NCBI GenBank assembly: GCA_024278315.1
Contig: JAJRTL010000285.1
Span: forward strand, 1 to 35,580
Reading direction: 5' to 3'
Origin: Planctomycetota bacterium
GTDB lineage: Bacteria > Planctomycetota > UBA1135 > GCA-002748355
DNA: 35,580 nt
The position numbers were made by a program, and so were the translations under genes. The notes beneath the pieces are model-generated. The model searched no databases, was not told the DNA's origin, and saw only the letters and a program-made list of their open reading frames with translations. Shown here one piece after another: positions 1-8,960 of this stretch (positions within the stretch are counted from its first letter, which is position 1; the number at the start of each line of letters is the position of its first letter).

Positions 1-11
1 TCATCGCTCAT
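1..11 (-). CDS. Possible 5' end of a gene running off the left edge
   Basis: On the minus strand an ATG at 11-9 opens M-S-D and continues out of the window. A good Shine-Dalgarno-like AGGAGAG lies about 6 bases upstream, inside a small CCTGG-AG-CCAGG stem. It would follow the ECF sigma factor gene in the same direction after a gap of about 207 bases. Only three codons are visible, so nothing can be said of its product; in planctomycetes the gene after such a sigma factor is often a Ser/Thr kinase, but that is only expectation. Confidence 0.3.
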
Positions 12-114
12 GAGCAGTCTCTCCTGGCTCCAGGCTTTGGATCTCTCGTTCACGGCTTGTTGACACCAGGGCTCATGGGCTTGTCACCGCAATCCTACCA
101 ATTTCTCTCCCCCC

Positions 115-195
115 CACCCGAGTACATGGGGTCAGGCCCTTTTTCTCCGGGTGAAACACCCGGAGAAAAAGGGCCTGACCCCATGTACTCGGGTG
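115..195. repeat. 39-bp perfect inverted repeat (REP-like palindrome)
   Basis: Positions 115-153 and 157-195 are exact reverse complements, 39 bp each, with a three-base AAA loop. The arm carries the core GGGGTCAGGCCC followed by a T/A run and a CCGGGTG tip. The element sits 23 bp beyond the stop of the sigma factor gene, in the non-coding gap. There is no T-run after the stem, so a simple intrinsic terminator is not the best reading. Palindromes with a GGGTCAGGCCC-like core occur as dispersed REP elements mobilised by Y1 (IS200-like) transposases in other bacteria; assigning this copy to that class is an inference. Confidence 0.8.
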
Positions 196-218
196 GAGAC
201 ATCCAGCGCGGCTGTGGA

Positions 219-851
219 TCAGGACTCTTGAGGGATGAGCTCTGCGAGCTGGCCGCGCTTGAGCTTCTGCACGACTGCGGTGAGGCGGCCGGTCGCGCGC
301 ACGCGGCGCATGCGTGCTGTGTTGGCGCTGATGCCGATGCGTGCGCCGATCTCGGCATCCTCGAGGCCCTGCCAGTGCAGGTCGAGCGGCTCCTGGTCCT
401 GTGGATCCAACATCAGAAGGGCGAGGCGGAGCCACTCGCGCTCCTCCTTCTTCTCCACACGCTGGTCGGGCCGCGTGACATCCTGGCAAGGCGGATCGAG
501 ATAGAGAATCGTATCCGTGCCGAGCGCACGCTCGTTGCGCGGGTCGCGCTTGAGGGCGTTGAGCTCCCGGCCTTTGCAGCGCAGGACGTTGAGCGTGATC
601 TTGGCCATGAGTGCCCGGAACTGCCGGCGCGAACTCAGTGCAAAGCGCGGCCCATAGCGCAACACGGCGAGGACGGCCTCCTGCACGAAATCGTCCGTAT
701 CCCCCACCCGCCGCAGGGCATCGCCCAGGTGTCGGTGGACGTAGCTGCGGATCCACGGCAGATCGCGATCCAGGAGCAGGGAGAGAGCCTCACTGTCCCC
801 GCACTGCCAGCGCTCCAGCAGACTCAGCGTATTCATGATCTCATCGGACAT
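219..851 (-). CDS. ECF-family RNA polymerase sigma factor
   Basis: A 210-residue sigma-70-family protein of the extracytoplasmic-function type. Region 2 is seen in the middle of the N-terminal half, with DDFVQEAVLAVLRYGPRF matching the DLVQETFLRAW-like helix that binds core polymerase and the -10 element. Region 4 is at the C-terminus, with DAEIGARIGISANTARMR as the helix-turn-helix that would read the -35 element. The ATG at 851 (MSDEIM) is preferred over the upstream ATG at 881 because the extra ten residues are not sigma-like; MNTL at 836 is an alternative. It resembles the planctomycete ECF groups that work with Ser/Thr kinases instead of a membrane anti-sigma factor, and a kinase gene does lie nearby (2654-5344), though not adjacent. 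No anti-sigma gene is visible. Confidence 0.85.
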   Translation of the reverse strand: MSDEIMNTLSLLERWQCGDSEALSLLLDRDLPWIRSYVHRHLGDALRRVGDTDDFVQEAVLAVLRYGPRFALSSRRQFRALMAKITLNVLRCKGRELNALKRDPRNERALGTDTILYLDPPCQDVTRPDQRVEKKEEREWLRLALLMLDPQDQEPLDLHWQGLEDAEIGARIGISANTARMRRVRATGRLTAVVQKLKRGQLAELIPQES

Positions 852-1022
852 ACACCTGGAGTATAGCGTGAGTCCTGACAAGACTCTCGAAGCAGGCTAT
901 CCTGGGTCTTGATCACTCCTGGCGCTCTCCGTGCGACTGCCTGATTCCCTCTCGTTCTCCCCTTCTCCCGGATCTCACCGGGACTCTCTCCCTCATCAGC
1001 CCCCCTTTTCGGAGCCTTCATC

Positions 1023-2612
1023 GTGCCTGCCAAGACCCTGTTTCTCTCGCTCCCCCTCTGCCTCCTCACCGGCGCCACCCTGTTGGCCCAGGGAGGCATC
1101 GTCTGGCCCAACATCGAGAAGGGTCCCAACGCGGTCATCGTCCAGCTGGATGCCACGACCTACGAGGTCTACTGCCCGGGCTTCATGACCGTGGCAAGCG
1201 GCAAGAAGGACAACCCCACGGATGACGTCGGCGCAGGGATCGGGATCCCACCCGGAACCGTCCGCAAGGTCGACGCGACCGAGTTCGACGATGAGAGCGA
1301 TGGCGAACCCACCGATCTCGCCAAGCTCTTCCCCTTCGCGAAGTCGACCAAGACCTCCGCAGGCTATGGGGCCGACCCCCGTGGAGCGGGCCTGGCCTGG
1401 AGCGGTTTCCACGCCCGAGCCTCGCGTGCCGTACCGGGTTACAACCGGGGCGCCTTGCGCTTCCTCTTCCGCAACGTCCTTTCGCTCTCGGCCCTGACCA
1501 AAGCCCTCAAGGGCGCCGTCGTGGCCGTCTCGGTCAACGACGCGACCGGCAAACCTCTCAAGAACAGCCGTCTGCAGATGATGAAGATCCAGCGCGTCCT
1601 CCCCGCGCAGATCCTCTACTACAAGTTCACGCGCGCCGCCGGGGACATGGCCGTAAACTTCGCCTGGCCCTACGCGGGCGCTGCCAGCCAAGGCATCATG
1701 AAGGCCAGCTCAGGCACGGCATGGGCACCGGGCTGGCACAGTGCGGCTCTGCGCGGTGGCAATGGGATCGGCACGGTGCGCGTTTCCTGCGACACAACCT
1801 GGCGCGGCGGGCTTCACGGCAGCCTGACCCTGGCCTGGTACATGAAGCAGCGCAGCGCCATCGGCAAGACGCCTTCGCTGTTCTTCCAGGGTCCTGGCAC
1901 CTTTGCCTGCTATACGGGCGGCGCCGCAGGACGAAGCCTGCGCTGCGTTGGCTATGCGCCCACTGCCACTCCCCTGCAGTTCAAGGTCGACATCCAGAAG
2001 CTGGCTGCCAAATCCTGGATCCACCTCACCCTGCGCATCGATGCGGCGACCAAGACGGCCACGCTCTTCGTCATGGGCAAAGCGGTCGAGACTCGCAAGA
2101 TCGGGGGCATCGGGGGGGCGCACATCGGTGTCAGTCCGACCTCGAGGCTCACCATCGGAGCCCGAACCGGAAACAATGTGTACGACCTCGACGAGTTCCG
2201 CCTCTTCGCCTACGCGGCATCCTCGCGAGCCATCTCCCTCTGGCCTGGCCGCGCCATCGCGGCGGCCACGGCATACGCCGACCACGGCGACTTCCTGCTC
2301 ACCCAGAAGAACCGCCCCACACTGGGCCACAGCGCCTTCGAGCTCTGGATCGCCGGCCCACCCAAGACCGTGCTCGGCATCTCGATCGGAGCTGCCTTGG
2401 AACCTAGGATCGTGATCGCTGGCAGCGCCTGGTACAGCCTTCCCTTGACCATCCTGATCGGCGCCACCGACACTTCTGGCCGCTTTCGCCAAGCGCTACC
2501 GATCCCCACGCAGCTCTCCCTACGCGGGCTGACGCTCCACAACCAAGCCTTCATGTTGACGCCGAGCCTCAAGCTCACGATCTCCAACCCGCAGGCCACG
2601 TCCATCGAGTAG
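1023..2612 (+). CDS. Secreted protein with LamG/concanavalin-like domain
   Basis: A 529-residue exported protein of unknown role. The GTG start at 1023 follows GGAG at a spacing of 8 and is directly followed by a signal peptide (K4, then a hydrophobic run to residue 21 and a likely cut after LLAQG). Residues about 261-400 look like a LamG/concanavalin-type beta-sandwich: a W-Y strand pattern, WIHLTLRID, KTATLFVMGKAV and the closing YDLDEFRLFAYAAS are typical of that fold. The last 100 residues form a small beta domain ending in GLTLHNQAFMLTPSLKLTIS, a tail style I associate with large secreted planctomycete proteins. A carbohydrate-binding or surface role is inferred only from the fold. It is convergent with the kinase gene, 41 bp away. 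Confidence 0.75.
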   Translation: MPAKTLFLSLPLCLLTGATLLAQGGIVWPNIEKGPNAVIVQLDATTYEVYCPGFMTVASGKKDNPTDDVGAGIGIPPGTVRKVDATEFDDESDGEPTDLAKLFPFAKSTKTSAGYGADPRGAGLAWSGFHARASRAVPGYNRGALRFLFRNVLSLSALTKALKGAVVAVSVNDATGKPLKNSRLQMMKIQRVLPAQILYYKFTRAAGDMAVNFAWPYAGAASQGIMKASSGTAWAPGWHSAALRGGNGIGTVRVSCDTTWRGGLHGSLTLAWYMKQRSAIGKTPSLFFQGPGTFACYTGGAAGRSLRCVGYAPTATPLQFKVDIQKLAAKSWIHLTLRIDAATKTATLFVMGKAVETRKIGGIGGAHIGVSPTSRLTIGARTGNNVYDLDEFRLFAYAASSRAISLWPGRAIAAATAYADHGDFLLTQKNRPTLGHSAFELWIAGPPKTVLGISIGAALEPRIVIAGSAWYSLPLTILIGATDTSGRFRQALPIPTQLSLRGLTLHNQAFMLTPSLKLTISNPQATSIE

Positions 2613-2653
2613 CGCCCCTGCCGAGACGGTACGGCATTCTTGTGTGCCGCCCG

Positions 2654-5344
2654 TCAGCGAGACAGACGACGCATGGGGCGGAGCCCCATGCTGCCGCTCT
2701 TGCTGTTGGGCACCGTGCCTGCGCGATAGGCGGAGCGGGCCTGCTCGAAGGACTGGTCGTACGAGCCGCCGCGCGCAACGCGCTTGTGGGAGTCCACGGG
2801 CTCGCGTAGACCATCGCCCTCTCGCGTAGCAACCGTATAGGATCCGTACCAATCGCGACAGAGCTCGAGGACGTTGCCGTGCATGTGGTGCAGGCCGAAT
2901 GCGTTGGGGGTGAGGAGATCGACCTTGCAGTGCAGGGTGAAGCCGTCGTCGAGCTCGGGCCAGGCCTGTATCTGGCTCCAGCCGGCACCACGCCGCCTGG
3001 CCTCTTGATCAGCAAAGTTGACGCTGCCACGTAGCAAGTCGCGATCGGGACCCGTGGACCAAGGATCACTGCTCCCAGCGCGGCATGCATACTCCCACTG
3101 AGCCTCGGTCGGAAGGTCGAGACCAAACTGCCGCAGGAGTCGGTGACAGTCGTTCCAGCTCACCTCCTCGACCGGGTGGGCGAGCGTAATGCGTTGGCGT
3201 GCCACCTTCTTGCCGGCAGGAAACGCGCTGGGGTTCTCCCCCATGGAGAGCCGCTTCCACTGTCCCTGGGTCATCTCGTACTTGGACAAGAACAAGGGAT
3301 CCAGGGGGATCTCGGCGAGTGGCCGTTCGGGCTTGCGCGCCAACCGGTCGTAATTGTGCCCTCCTGGCTCCTTGTCCTGGGCCCCCATCCAGAACCTACC
3401 ACCCGGTAGAAGGACGAAAACTAGACAGGTCTCCTCATCGATCAAGAGCTTGCCGGTCGAGGGATCCCGCTCGGGAATCGTGCCAGAGCGCAGATGCCCG
3501 AACTCCTGGAGATGGGACCGTCGGTCGGTCCCGAGTGGCACGAGACCGGTCTGTGCCTGGAGTTCGAGCCCCTGATAGAGGTCGCTGGCAGCCACTTCGC
3601 GGATAGCCCGGGACCAAAGGTCTTCGTGCGCAGCGACCGTGACCGCCTCCACCTGCTGGATCCAGGCCAGATGTCCGCGAACCCTGGCGAGCGCACCCTT
3701 GCGATCATCCAGAAACGCTGAAACCTCCGAAACGAGCTGACTGAGGCTGTCGTAACGGAACTGCAGGGCCTCGTCTACGAATCGACGTCGGCCGTCCGAA
3801 TCGGTCACCGCGCGGGATGCCAGATCTCCGACCGTGGCCTTCAACATAGGCAGGCTCTTCTCGATCGGCTCCCCGTGTTCACGCATCCAGGCATCAAACA
3901 GGGCGAGGCGCCCAGGCGTCGCCGGGTAGAGCTCCTGCTCGCTCTCGACCGCCCGCTCCAGCTTGACGACCCAGGACAGACGATCGTACTCCGCGCGTGC
4001 ACGCTGGGATTCGAGCAGCAAGAACGAGATCAGCAGCCAGGCGAAGCTGACAGCGACGAGGAAGCTCGCGACCAGTGGATTGCGCTGAACCCAGCGGCGA
4101 CCACGCAGGAGCAGACCTGCGCGACGCGCACGGATGGGCTCCCGGCGCAGGACGCGCCCGAGATCGTCCGCCAGGTCCGCTGCGGTCCTGTAGCGATCCT
4201 CGCGCTTTTTCTCCATCGCCTTCTCGACCACAACGGCGAGGTCGCCTGGGATCTGTCGATTCAGTCGCGTCAGGGACGTTGGCTGCGTCTCCAGCACCGC
4301 ATCCTGAATCTCGCGCACCGAGCTGCCCTCGAAGGCACGCTCGAGCCCCAGGCACTCGTAGAGGCTCACGGCCAAGGACCAGATGTCGGTCGCGGCATCG
4401 AGTCTTCGCCCCTTGGGGTTGACTTGCTCAGGAGACATTAACATCGGCGTCCCAGGCTGATCCCCTGTCATCGTGAGGCCCGCCTGCTCCGAGTCTTCAT
4501 CGTAGGCCAGACCGAAGTCGAGGATGACCGGCTCCCCCTGCTCCGTGACCATGAGGTTGGCGGGCTTGATGTCGCGGTGCACGATGCCCTGGTCATGCGC
4601 CGCCTGGAGGGCGCGCGCCAGCTTCTCGAAGAGGGTCACCCATGTATCGATCCGCTTGCGCCCGGCACCCCAGGTGCTGCCCGAGCCGCTCGTCTCGGTT
4701 CCGGTAAACGACCCGGTCAGAGCCTCCCGTGCCTCCTCGGCCTCCTGGATGAGGTCGGCCACGGTCCGTCCCTCGATGTAACGCATGGCCATGAAGGGCT
4801 GCCCCTCGACCTCGCCCACTTCATAGACGGGACAGATTGCGGGGTGATCCAGCCGAGCCACAGCCTTGGCCTCACGCCAGAAGCGCTGCCTCGCCACGGC
4901 TGACCAGAGCCTCTCCCCCCGGATCACCTTGAGCGCCACGCGGCGTCCCAGCTTCCTGTGCGTCGCCAGATAGACTGTTCCCATACCGCCCTGCCCAAGC
5001 ACGCTCTCGATGCGATAGGGCCCGAACTCCGAAGAGTCCCCTGAACGGTCCTGCCCCGAGGAGCCGAGGGCCTCGGCCCCCTCCGGGCTTCGTTCCTGGG
5101 TCACCGCCTCCCCGGTTCCGCCCAGCGCCTCGGTCGACGATCCGACGAGAGGGGGATCCAGCTCCACATCGAGCATGCCGACCAGGATCTCCCGGAGGTC
5201 CTCGTGCTGGGCCAGAAAAGCCTCGGGATCCTCCCCCTCGAGACTCCCAGGTCGCCCCCTCCCCGAACGCCCCCTCCAGGCCTCGACGAGCCCCATGGCC
5301 CGCACATAGTCGTCGATCCTGTCCTCTGGAGGCCCTGAGCTCAT
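2654..5344 (-). CDS. Membrane Ser/Thr protein kinase fused to an FGE/sulfatase-modifying-like domain
   Basis: An 896-residue Hanks-type kinase. Residues 107-400 hold the kinase domain: glycine loop LGQGGMGTVYL at 116-126, ATP-binding Lys139, catalytic HRD at 256-258 with DIKPAN, DFG at 276-278, and SPEQ in the P+1 loop. A low-complexity insert rich in Gly/Ser/Thr lies at about 207-230. A single membrane segment at about 422-445 puts the rest outside the cytoplasm. From about 640 the protein is an FGE-sulfatase (SUMF1/EgtB-type) domain, with GGRFWMGAQ, PVEEVSWNDC, LPTEAQWEYACRAG, HGNVLELCRDW and a GGSY close. The last 40 residues contain no cysteine, so the paired cysteines of a true formylglycine-generating enzyme appear absent; a sensing or binding role is likelier than catalysis. 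The start is the ATG at 5344 behind a GAGGG that is unusually close. Confidence 0.92.
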   Translation of the reverse strand: MSSGPPEDRIDDYVRAMGLVEAWRGRSGRGRPGSLEGEDPEAFLAQHEDLREILVGMLDVELDPPLVGSSTEALGGTGEAVTQERSPEGAEALGSSGQDRSGDSSEFGPYRIESVLGQGGMGTVYLATHRKLGRRVALKVIRGERLWSAVARQRFWREAKAVARLDHPAICPVYEVGEVEGQPFMAMRYIEGRTVADLIQEAEEAREALTGSFTGTETSGSGSTWGAGRKRIDTWVTLFEKLARALQAAHDQGIVHRDIKPANLMVTEQGEPVILDFGLAYDEDSEQAGLTMTGDQPGTPMLMSPEQVNPKGRRLDAATDIWSLAVSLYECLGLERAFEGSSVREIQDAVLETQPTSLTRLNRQIPGDLAVVVEKAMEKKREDRYRTAADLADDLGRVLRREPIRARRAGLLLRGRRWVQRNPLVASFLVAVSFAWLLISFLLLESQRARAEYDRLSWVVKLERAVESEQELYPATPGRLALFDAWMREHGEPIEKSLPMLKATVGDLASRAVTDSDGRRRFVDEALQFRYDSLSQLVSEVSAFLDDRKGALARVRGHLAWIQQVEAVTVAAHEDLWSRAIREVAASDLYQGLELQAQTGLVPLGTDRRSHLQEFGHLRSGTIPERDPSTGKLLIDEETCLVFVLLPGGRFWMGAQDKEPGGHNYDRLARKPERPLAEIPLDPLFLSKYEMTQGQWKRLSMGENPSAFPAGKKVARQRITLAHPVEEVSWNDCHRLLRQFGLDLPTEAQWEYACRAGSSDPWSTGPDRDLLRGSVNFADQEARRRGAGWSQIQAWPELDDGFTLHCKVDLLTPNAFGLHHMHGNVLELCRDWYGSYTVATREGDGLREPVDSHKRVARGGSYDQSFEQARSAYRAGTVPNSKSGSMGLRPMRRLSR

Positions 5345-5522
5345 CCCTCAGAGAATAGCGGGTTTTTCCTGTGCGGTCGCAGAAAGCCCGCGCACTCCTG
5401 CTTGTGCAAGGAGCATTCGATGCTCGAGAGCCTCACACCGGCCGCCTCGGCTGGGTTCTTTTCGTTGGCCTTCCGTGGCCTGGCCGGAAGCGCGCTGGCC
5501 CCCTGCGGATAGGATGTCGGCC

Positions 5523-5909
5523 ATGAGGAAACCGGTCACGGATCTGACTCTCCCCCATCGCCTGCTCCAAGGGGCAGCCAGGGTCCTTTCCCTCTGCAGC
5601 CTCGCCTTCCTCTTCCTCTTCCTGGTCGGTGAAAGTGGTTCGGACACGGGACCCTGGGGACTGACCCAGGCCGAGCTCCTGCTCTTCATCTTCTTTCCGG
5701 TCGGCGTCATGGTCTCCCTTCTCCTGGCCTGGCGCTGGGAACAGACCGGGGGCTCGCTCGTGATCCTGTCGATACTCGCCTTCTACGTCGTTCATCAAAT
5801 ACAAACAGGGCAATGGCCGGGCGGCCCCTGGTTCCTGATCCTGGCATCCCCAGGGCCCCTGTTCCTGCTCTCAGGGCTGCTCGCGGGGCGCCAGAGTCAA
5901 CGCGAGTAG
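5523..5909 (+). CDS. Small four-helix membrane protein
   Basis: A 128-residue protein consisting almost entirely of four hydrophobic segments separated by short polar loops (around residues 17-35, 51-70, 80-93 and 102-122), with a basic N-terminus (MRKP). ATG 5523 is chosen because AGGA lies 8 bases upstream; the in-frame ATGs at 5475 and 5514 add unlikely residues. No catalytic motif is visible. It resembles the small DUF7670-type membrane proteins, but that assignment is uncertain. It is transcribed away from the kinase gene from a 178-bp divergent gap and its 3' end overlaps the end of the convergent glycosyltransferase gene by 13 bp. Confidence 0.7.
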   Translation: MRKPVTDLTLPHRLLQGAARVLSLCSLAFLFLFLVGESGSDTGPWGLTQAELLLFIFFPVGVMVSLLLAWRWEQTGGSLVILSILAFYVVHQIQTGQWPGGPWFLILASPGPLFLLSGLLAGRQSQRE

Positions 5910-7372
5910 AGCAGGAAGGGTCGCTCGAGGCTCGAGCGGGGATCGATCACATCACGGGGGATGAGGCGGTAGCCGAGATCCTCGAGATTCGGATCCTCGC
6001 CGTAGCCACGCCCCCAGAGAATCACGACGAACTTCGTCCTCGGATCAGAGACTCGTCTCTGGAATTCGGCGAACAACAACCTCCTCGGTGGAAGCGGATC
6101 CTGGTCTGCAAAGAACAAGAAACGTGGGAGATCCGAGGCAATGTCTCCACGATGGACTCCCCGATCCCGGAAGTCATGGGCAAGAGCCTTGTCGGCCCGT
6201 AGGACGGCGCGCCGCTCTCGGGGTAGCCGAACCATATGCGGTAACAGGAAGAGCAGGACCAACAGTGCGACGAAGACAGGGCCTCGCATGTGCAGTGCGG
6301 TGCCGAACCGGGCGAGGCTGGCAATCGGTCGAGCCGCCAGGGGGAGGAGGATCGGCAGCCACGTGATCCAGAAGCGTCGATTGGACTTGAACAGCGGGAC
6401 GACAAGACAGGCCACGCATGCAGTGAGAACGAGGGGAAGAATGAGTCTGCGCTGCTTCGCATCCAGGGACCAGAGACCGAAGAACGCCACGAACAGCGCA
6501 GGGAAGGCGAGGTATCCCAGACCGTCGAAACCCTGTATCAAGAACTGAAGAAGCCGTAGGACGTACCAGACGATACCTTGAGACAATCCAGGCTCGGAGA
6601 AGACCGAGAGGTGGTGCATGAAGCTGCCCACAGGCATGGCTTCGAATCGCCCTGTAATCCTGGCACGCGCGATGACATAGGCCAGGGGGAGCAAGAGGCC
6701 AGCCAGCAGGACCAGCGTAGCGCGAAGCCAGCGGCGAGCTCCTGTCCCAGACCAACGAGACCAGGGGCGGATCAACAGCCAGAGAACAGGTGCGAAGAGG
6801 ATGGCACCCTCGGGCCGCGTCAAGAAACAGAGTCCAGCCAGGAACGAGAGCAGCCACAGACGCTCCCTCGCCCATGCCAAGAGCCAGTAGCAGAGGAGCA
6901 CGAGGAAGAGGCCTTCGCTCATGGCATCGGCAGCATTCCACGCGGGCAGCATTGCCGCCGCCAACCAGAAAGCGGCAATCGCGGGCACGAGCGCAGTCTC
7001 CAATCCGGTCACGAACAAGGCCGCCACCCGCCAGAGCAACCCCACGGACAGTACCCCAAGGAGAACACACAGGATCTGGCCCGTGAACCACCAGTCCTCG
7101 TTGGAGGGTCCAGCCAGGGGGCCCACCAAAGACCACAGGAGAGGATGAAGTGGTGGGAAGACGCCTGCGAGCGCGGAAGACCAGTCCCCCGCTCGGAAGT
7201 CCTGGGCCATGGCGACGTAGTTCGCCGTATCGCGGTCAGGAGCAACCGTCCGCAGGACCACGATGGCGCGGCAGGCGAAGGCCACAACGAGAAGGAGGAG
7301 AAGCAGGCTGCCATGCCAGGCTCTCCTCCACTCATCAACCCGCTCTTCCCGGCTCATGTCCACGCCACTCAT
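5897..7372 (-). CDS. PMT/ArnT-type membrane glycosyltransferase
   Basis: A 491-residue polytopic protein with about ten to twelve hydrophobic helices, fitting the GT-C fold of dolichyl/undecaprenyl-phosphate-mannose-type transferases (PMT_2 family). After the first helix (about 21-40) comes APDRDTANYVAMAQDF; the acidic residues at 46-48 sit where the family places its catalytic Asp in the first periplasmic loop. Such enzymes transfer a sugar from a polyprenyl-phosphate carrier to lipid or protein outside the membrane; the acceptor is unknown. The long upstream extension (from 7654) is polar and unlike the family, and ATG 7372 has GAGG at a spacing of 8, so that start is used. The gene stands alone and overlaps its convergent neighbour by 13 bp. 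Confidence 0.82.
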   Translation of the reverse strand: MSGVDMSREERVDEWRRAWHGSLLLLLLVVAFACRAIVVLRTVAPDRDTANYVAMAQDFRAGDWSSALAGVFPPLHPLLWSLVGPLAGPSNEDWWFTGQILCVLLGVLSVGLLWRVAALFVTGLETALVPAIAAFWLAAAMLPAWNAADAMSEGLFLVLLCYWLLAWARERLWLLSFLAGLCFLTRPEGAILFAPVLWLLIRPWSRWSGTGARRWLRATLVLLAGLLLPLAYVIARARITGRFEAMPVGSFMHHLSVFSEPGLSQGIVWYVLRLLQFLIQGFDGLGYLAFPALFVAFFGLWSLDAKQRRLILPLVLTACVACLVVPLFKSNRRFWITWLPILLPLAARPIASLARFGTALHMRGPVFVALLVLLFLLPHMVRLPRERRAVLRADKALAHDFRDRGVHRGDIASDLPRFLFFADQDPLPPRRLLFAEFQRRVSDPRTKFVVILWGRGYGEDPNLEDLGYRLIPRDVIDPRSSLERPFLLYSR

Positions 7373-7526
7373 CGCGCGTGCCTCATCCGGGCCCGAGCCA
7401 TCGCTTGGCGATGCAGGCCAGGGCACTTGACCCGACAAGAAGTGGACCGATGAGTCAAGAAGGGGGGCTCCCCTCCGCAAGACGCAGGGAGACTGACGAG
7501 ACCTGGTGATCAAGAGGAATCTCTCG

Positions 7527-7565
7527 GAGAGCACAGAGATCGTCTTGTTGTTTCTCTGTGCTCTC
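7527..7565. repeat. 13-bp inverted repeat of CTCTGTG type, possible terminator
   Basis: Positions 7527-7539 and 7553-7565 are exact reverse complements (GAGAGCACAGAGA / TCTCTGTGCTCTC) with a 13-base T-rich loop; the right arm continues as CTCTGCGTCTCTGTGAGG to about 7580. It lies 67 bp beyond the stop of the DUF1573 gene, inside the 259-bp gap before the glycosyltransferase start. No clean T-run follows on the minus strand. CTCTGTG-type purine/pyrimidine strings recur as dispersed intergenic repeats in many environmental bacteria, so it may be a repeat and not a dedicated terminator. The rest of the gap shows nothing I recognise. Confidence 0.5.
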
Positions 7566-7631
7566 TGCGTCTCTGTGAGGAACAGCTCCGGATCCCGGTC
7601 CCACGCATCGTTGCTCTGAGGCGCAGCCTCG

Positions 7632-8960
7632 TTAGAAGTTCTTGGGGAAGCCAATCACATGGATCTGCTTCTCGGCGATCCCCTTCTCCTGGAAGACCAG
7701 ACGACCTTTGACGCGGAAGGTCTTGGCCTTGATGCCGGGCTTGGTCCTGACCACGACCTTCCAGACGACATGCGAAGGAACAGGGTCCTTGATGCCCTTG
7801 ACGCTCACCATCTTGCCGTCTTCCTTTCCAGGCGGAACGATCTCGATCGTGTAGGCGTCCTTGGGATGCGAGGACTTGTAGACATCCACTCCGGTCACAT
7901 GGATCATGTCACCCCGCTTGTTGGGCAACACGTAGAAGACCTCTTCCTTGGCGATTTTGTTGGAGAAGGCCCCCAAAACGGCCATCCGAGGTGTCACGAC
8001 GACACGGTACTGAACGTCGGCCGTCACACGGATCATGATGTTGTGACGCTCATCGTTCGTCTTGAAGATGACGTCACCCCCCATCGCCCCCTGCGGAAGA
8101 TCGGGGCCATAGTGGCCCTTGATCTCGTAGTAGAAGCCCTTGGCGTCATTCTTGCGCTCCATCGAATCGAGCTTCATGCCACTCGGCAAGTCGGGGTTCT
8201 TCTCGGTGATCTGCCAACTGCCATCCTTGACGATGTTGCTCCGCACCTTGAAGACAAACTCCTTCGCCTCCATGGGACCCATCTGTCCCAGATCCTGGAC
8301 TTCCGGCTCCACGAGGAATGCCGCGAGGATATTGGCCTGGCTGGTCAAGGTGAACGAGGGCATATCAGGGTCTGTCGTATCCACGCGGATCTCGGCGATA
8401 CGCTCGCTTGCCGCTCCGGACAAATCCAGGGACATGACGATCTTGCCCTTGGCACCCTTGGGAATCTTGATGGGTTCGGCCAGGGGCTGATCAGGTGTCG
8501 GCTTGCGCTTGTACTTCACCTCGACGCCATTGATGATGAACTTCACGTTCTGGCACTTGCAGGACGTCGAGAAGTTCGTGATCAGCTGGTCCTTGCCGGT
8601 CTTGTTCTCGAAGGGATACTCGCCCGAATCCTTATCCTGGGTATTCTCCACCACCGAGCCGAAATCCAGGTGGATCTTCTTGAACCAGCAACCTTCGGGA
8701 ATGGGCTTTCCTTTGTTGGTGGTACCGTGCCCGAGGCTCTCCGCTGGCTGTGACTGAGCCTGATCCCCACCACCGACCTGCGCGTCGGGACCCTGATTGC
8801 CAGTACCATCCTGACCCGTCACTCCGGGCTGACCCGAACTAGGAGGAGGAGGCGTCACACCCACCTGTCCAGGATCCTGGCCTTGAAAGGCAGGGTAGCC
8901 GAGAGCAGCAACAAGAAGAAAAGACAGAAGTCCGTTGGGATGTTCTGGGATCATCATCAT
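7632..8960 (-). CDS. Exported DUF1573 protein
   Basis: A 442-residue secreted protein. Residues 1-25 form a signal peptide (hydrophobic LLSFLLVAALGYPAF), followed by a Pro/Gly/Gln-rich linker to about 80. Residues about 95-205 match the DUF1573 pattern: LDFGSVVEN, a strand ending in FENKTGKDQLITNF, then STSCKCQNV in place of the usual SCGCT. The remaining residues form further Ig-like beta units. DUF1573 belongs to the ASH/MSP/HYDIN group of Ig-like folds and has no known enzymatic activity; a structural or scaffolding role on the cell surface is inferred. The three successive ATGs at 8960-8952 have no clear ribosome site, so the exact start is open. Confidence 0.8.
   Translation of the reverse strand: MMMIPEHPNGLLSFLLVAALGYPAFQGQDPGQVGVTPPPPSSGQPGVTGQDGTGNQGPDAQVGGGDQAQSQPAESLGHGTTNKGKPIPEGCWFKKIHLDFGSVVENTQDKDSGEYPFENKTGKDQLITNFSTSCKCQNVKFIINGVEVKYKRKPTPDQPLAEPIKIPKGAKGKIVMSLDLSGAASERIAEIRVDTTDPDMPSFTLTSQANILAAFLVEPEVQDLGQMGPMEAKEFVFKVRSNIVKDGSWQITEKNPDLPSGMKLDSMERKNDAKGFYYEIKGHYGPDLPQGAMGGDVIFKTNDERHNIMIRVTADVQYRVVVTPRMAVLGAFSNKIAKEEVFYVLPNKRGDMIHVTGVDVYKSSHPKDAYTIEIVPPGKEDGKMVSVKGIKDPVPSHVVWKVVVRTKPGIKAKTFRVKGRLVFQEKGIAEKQIHVIGFPKNF

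Noticed and set aside
7373-7654. N-terminal extension of the glycosyltransferase
   Set aside because: Polar, unlike the family, and spans the CTCTGTG inverted repeat; ATG 7372 has a better ribosome site.
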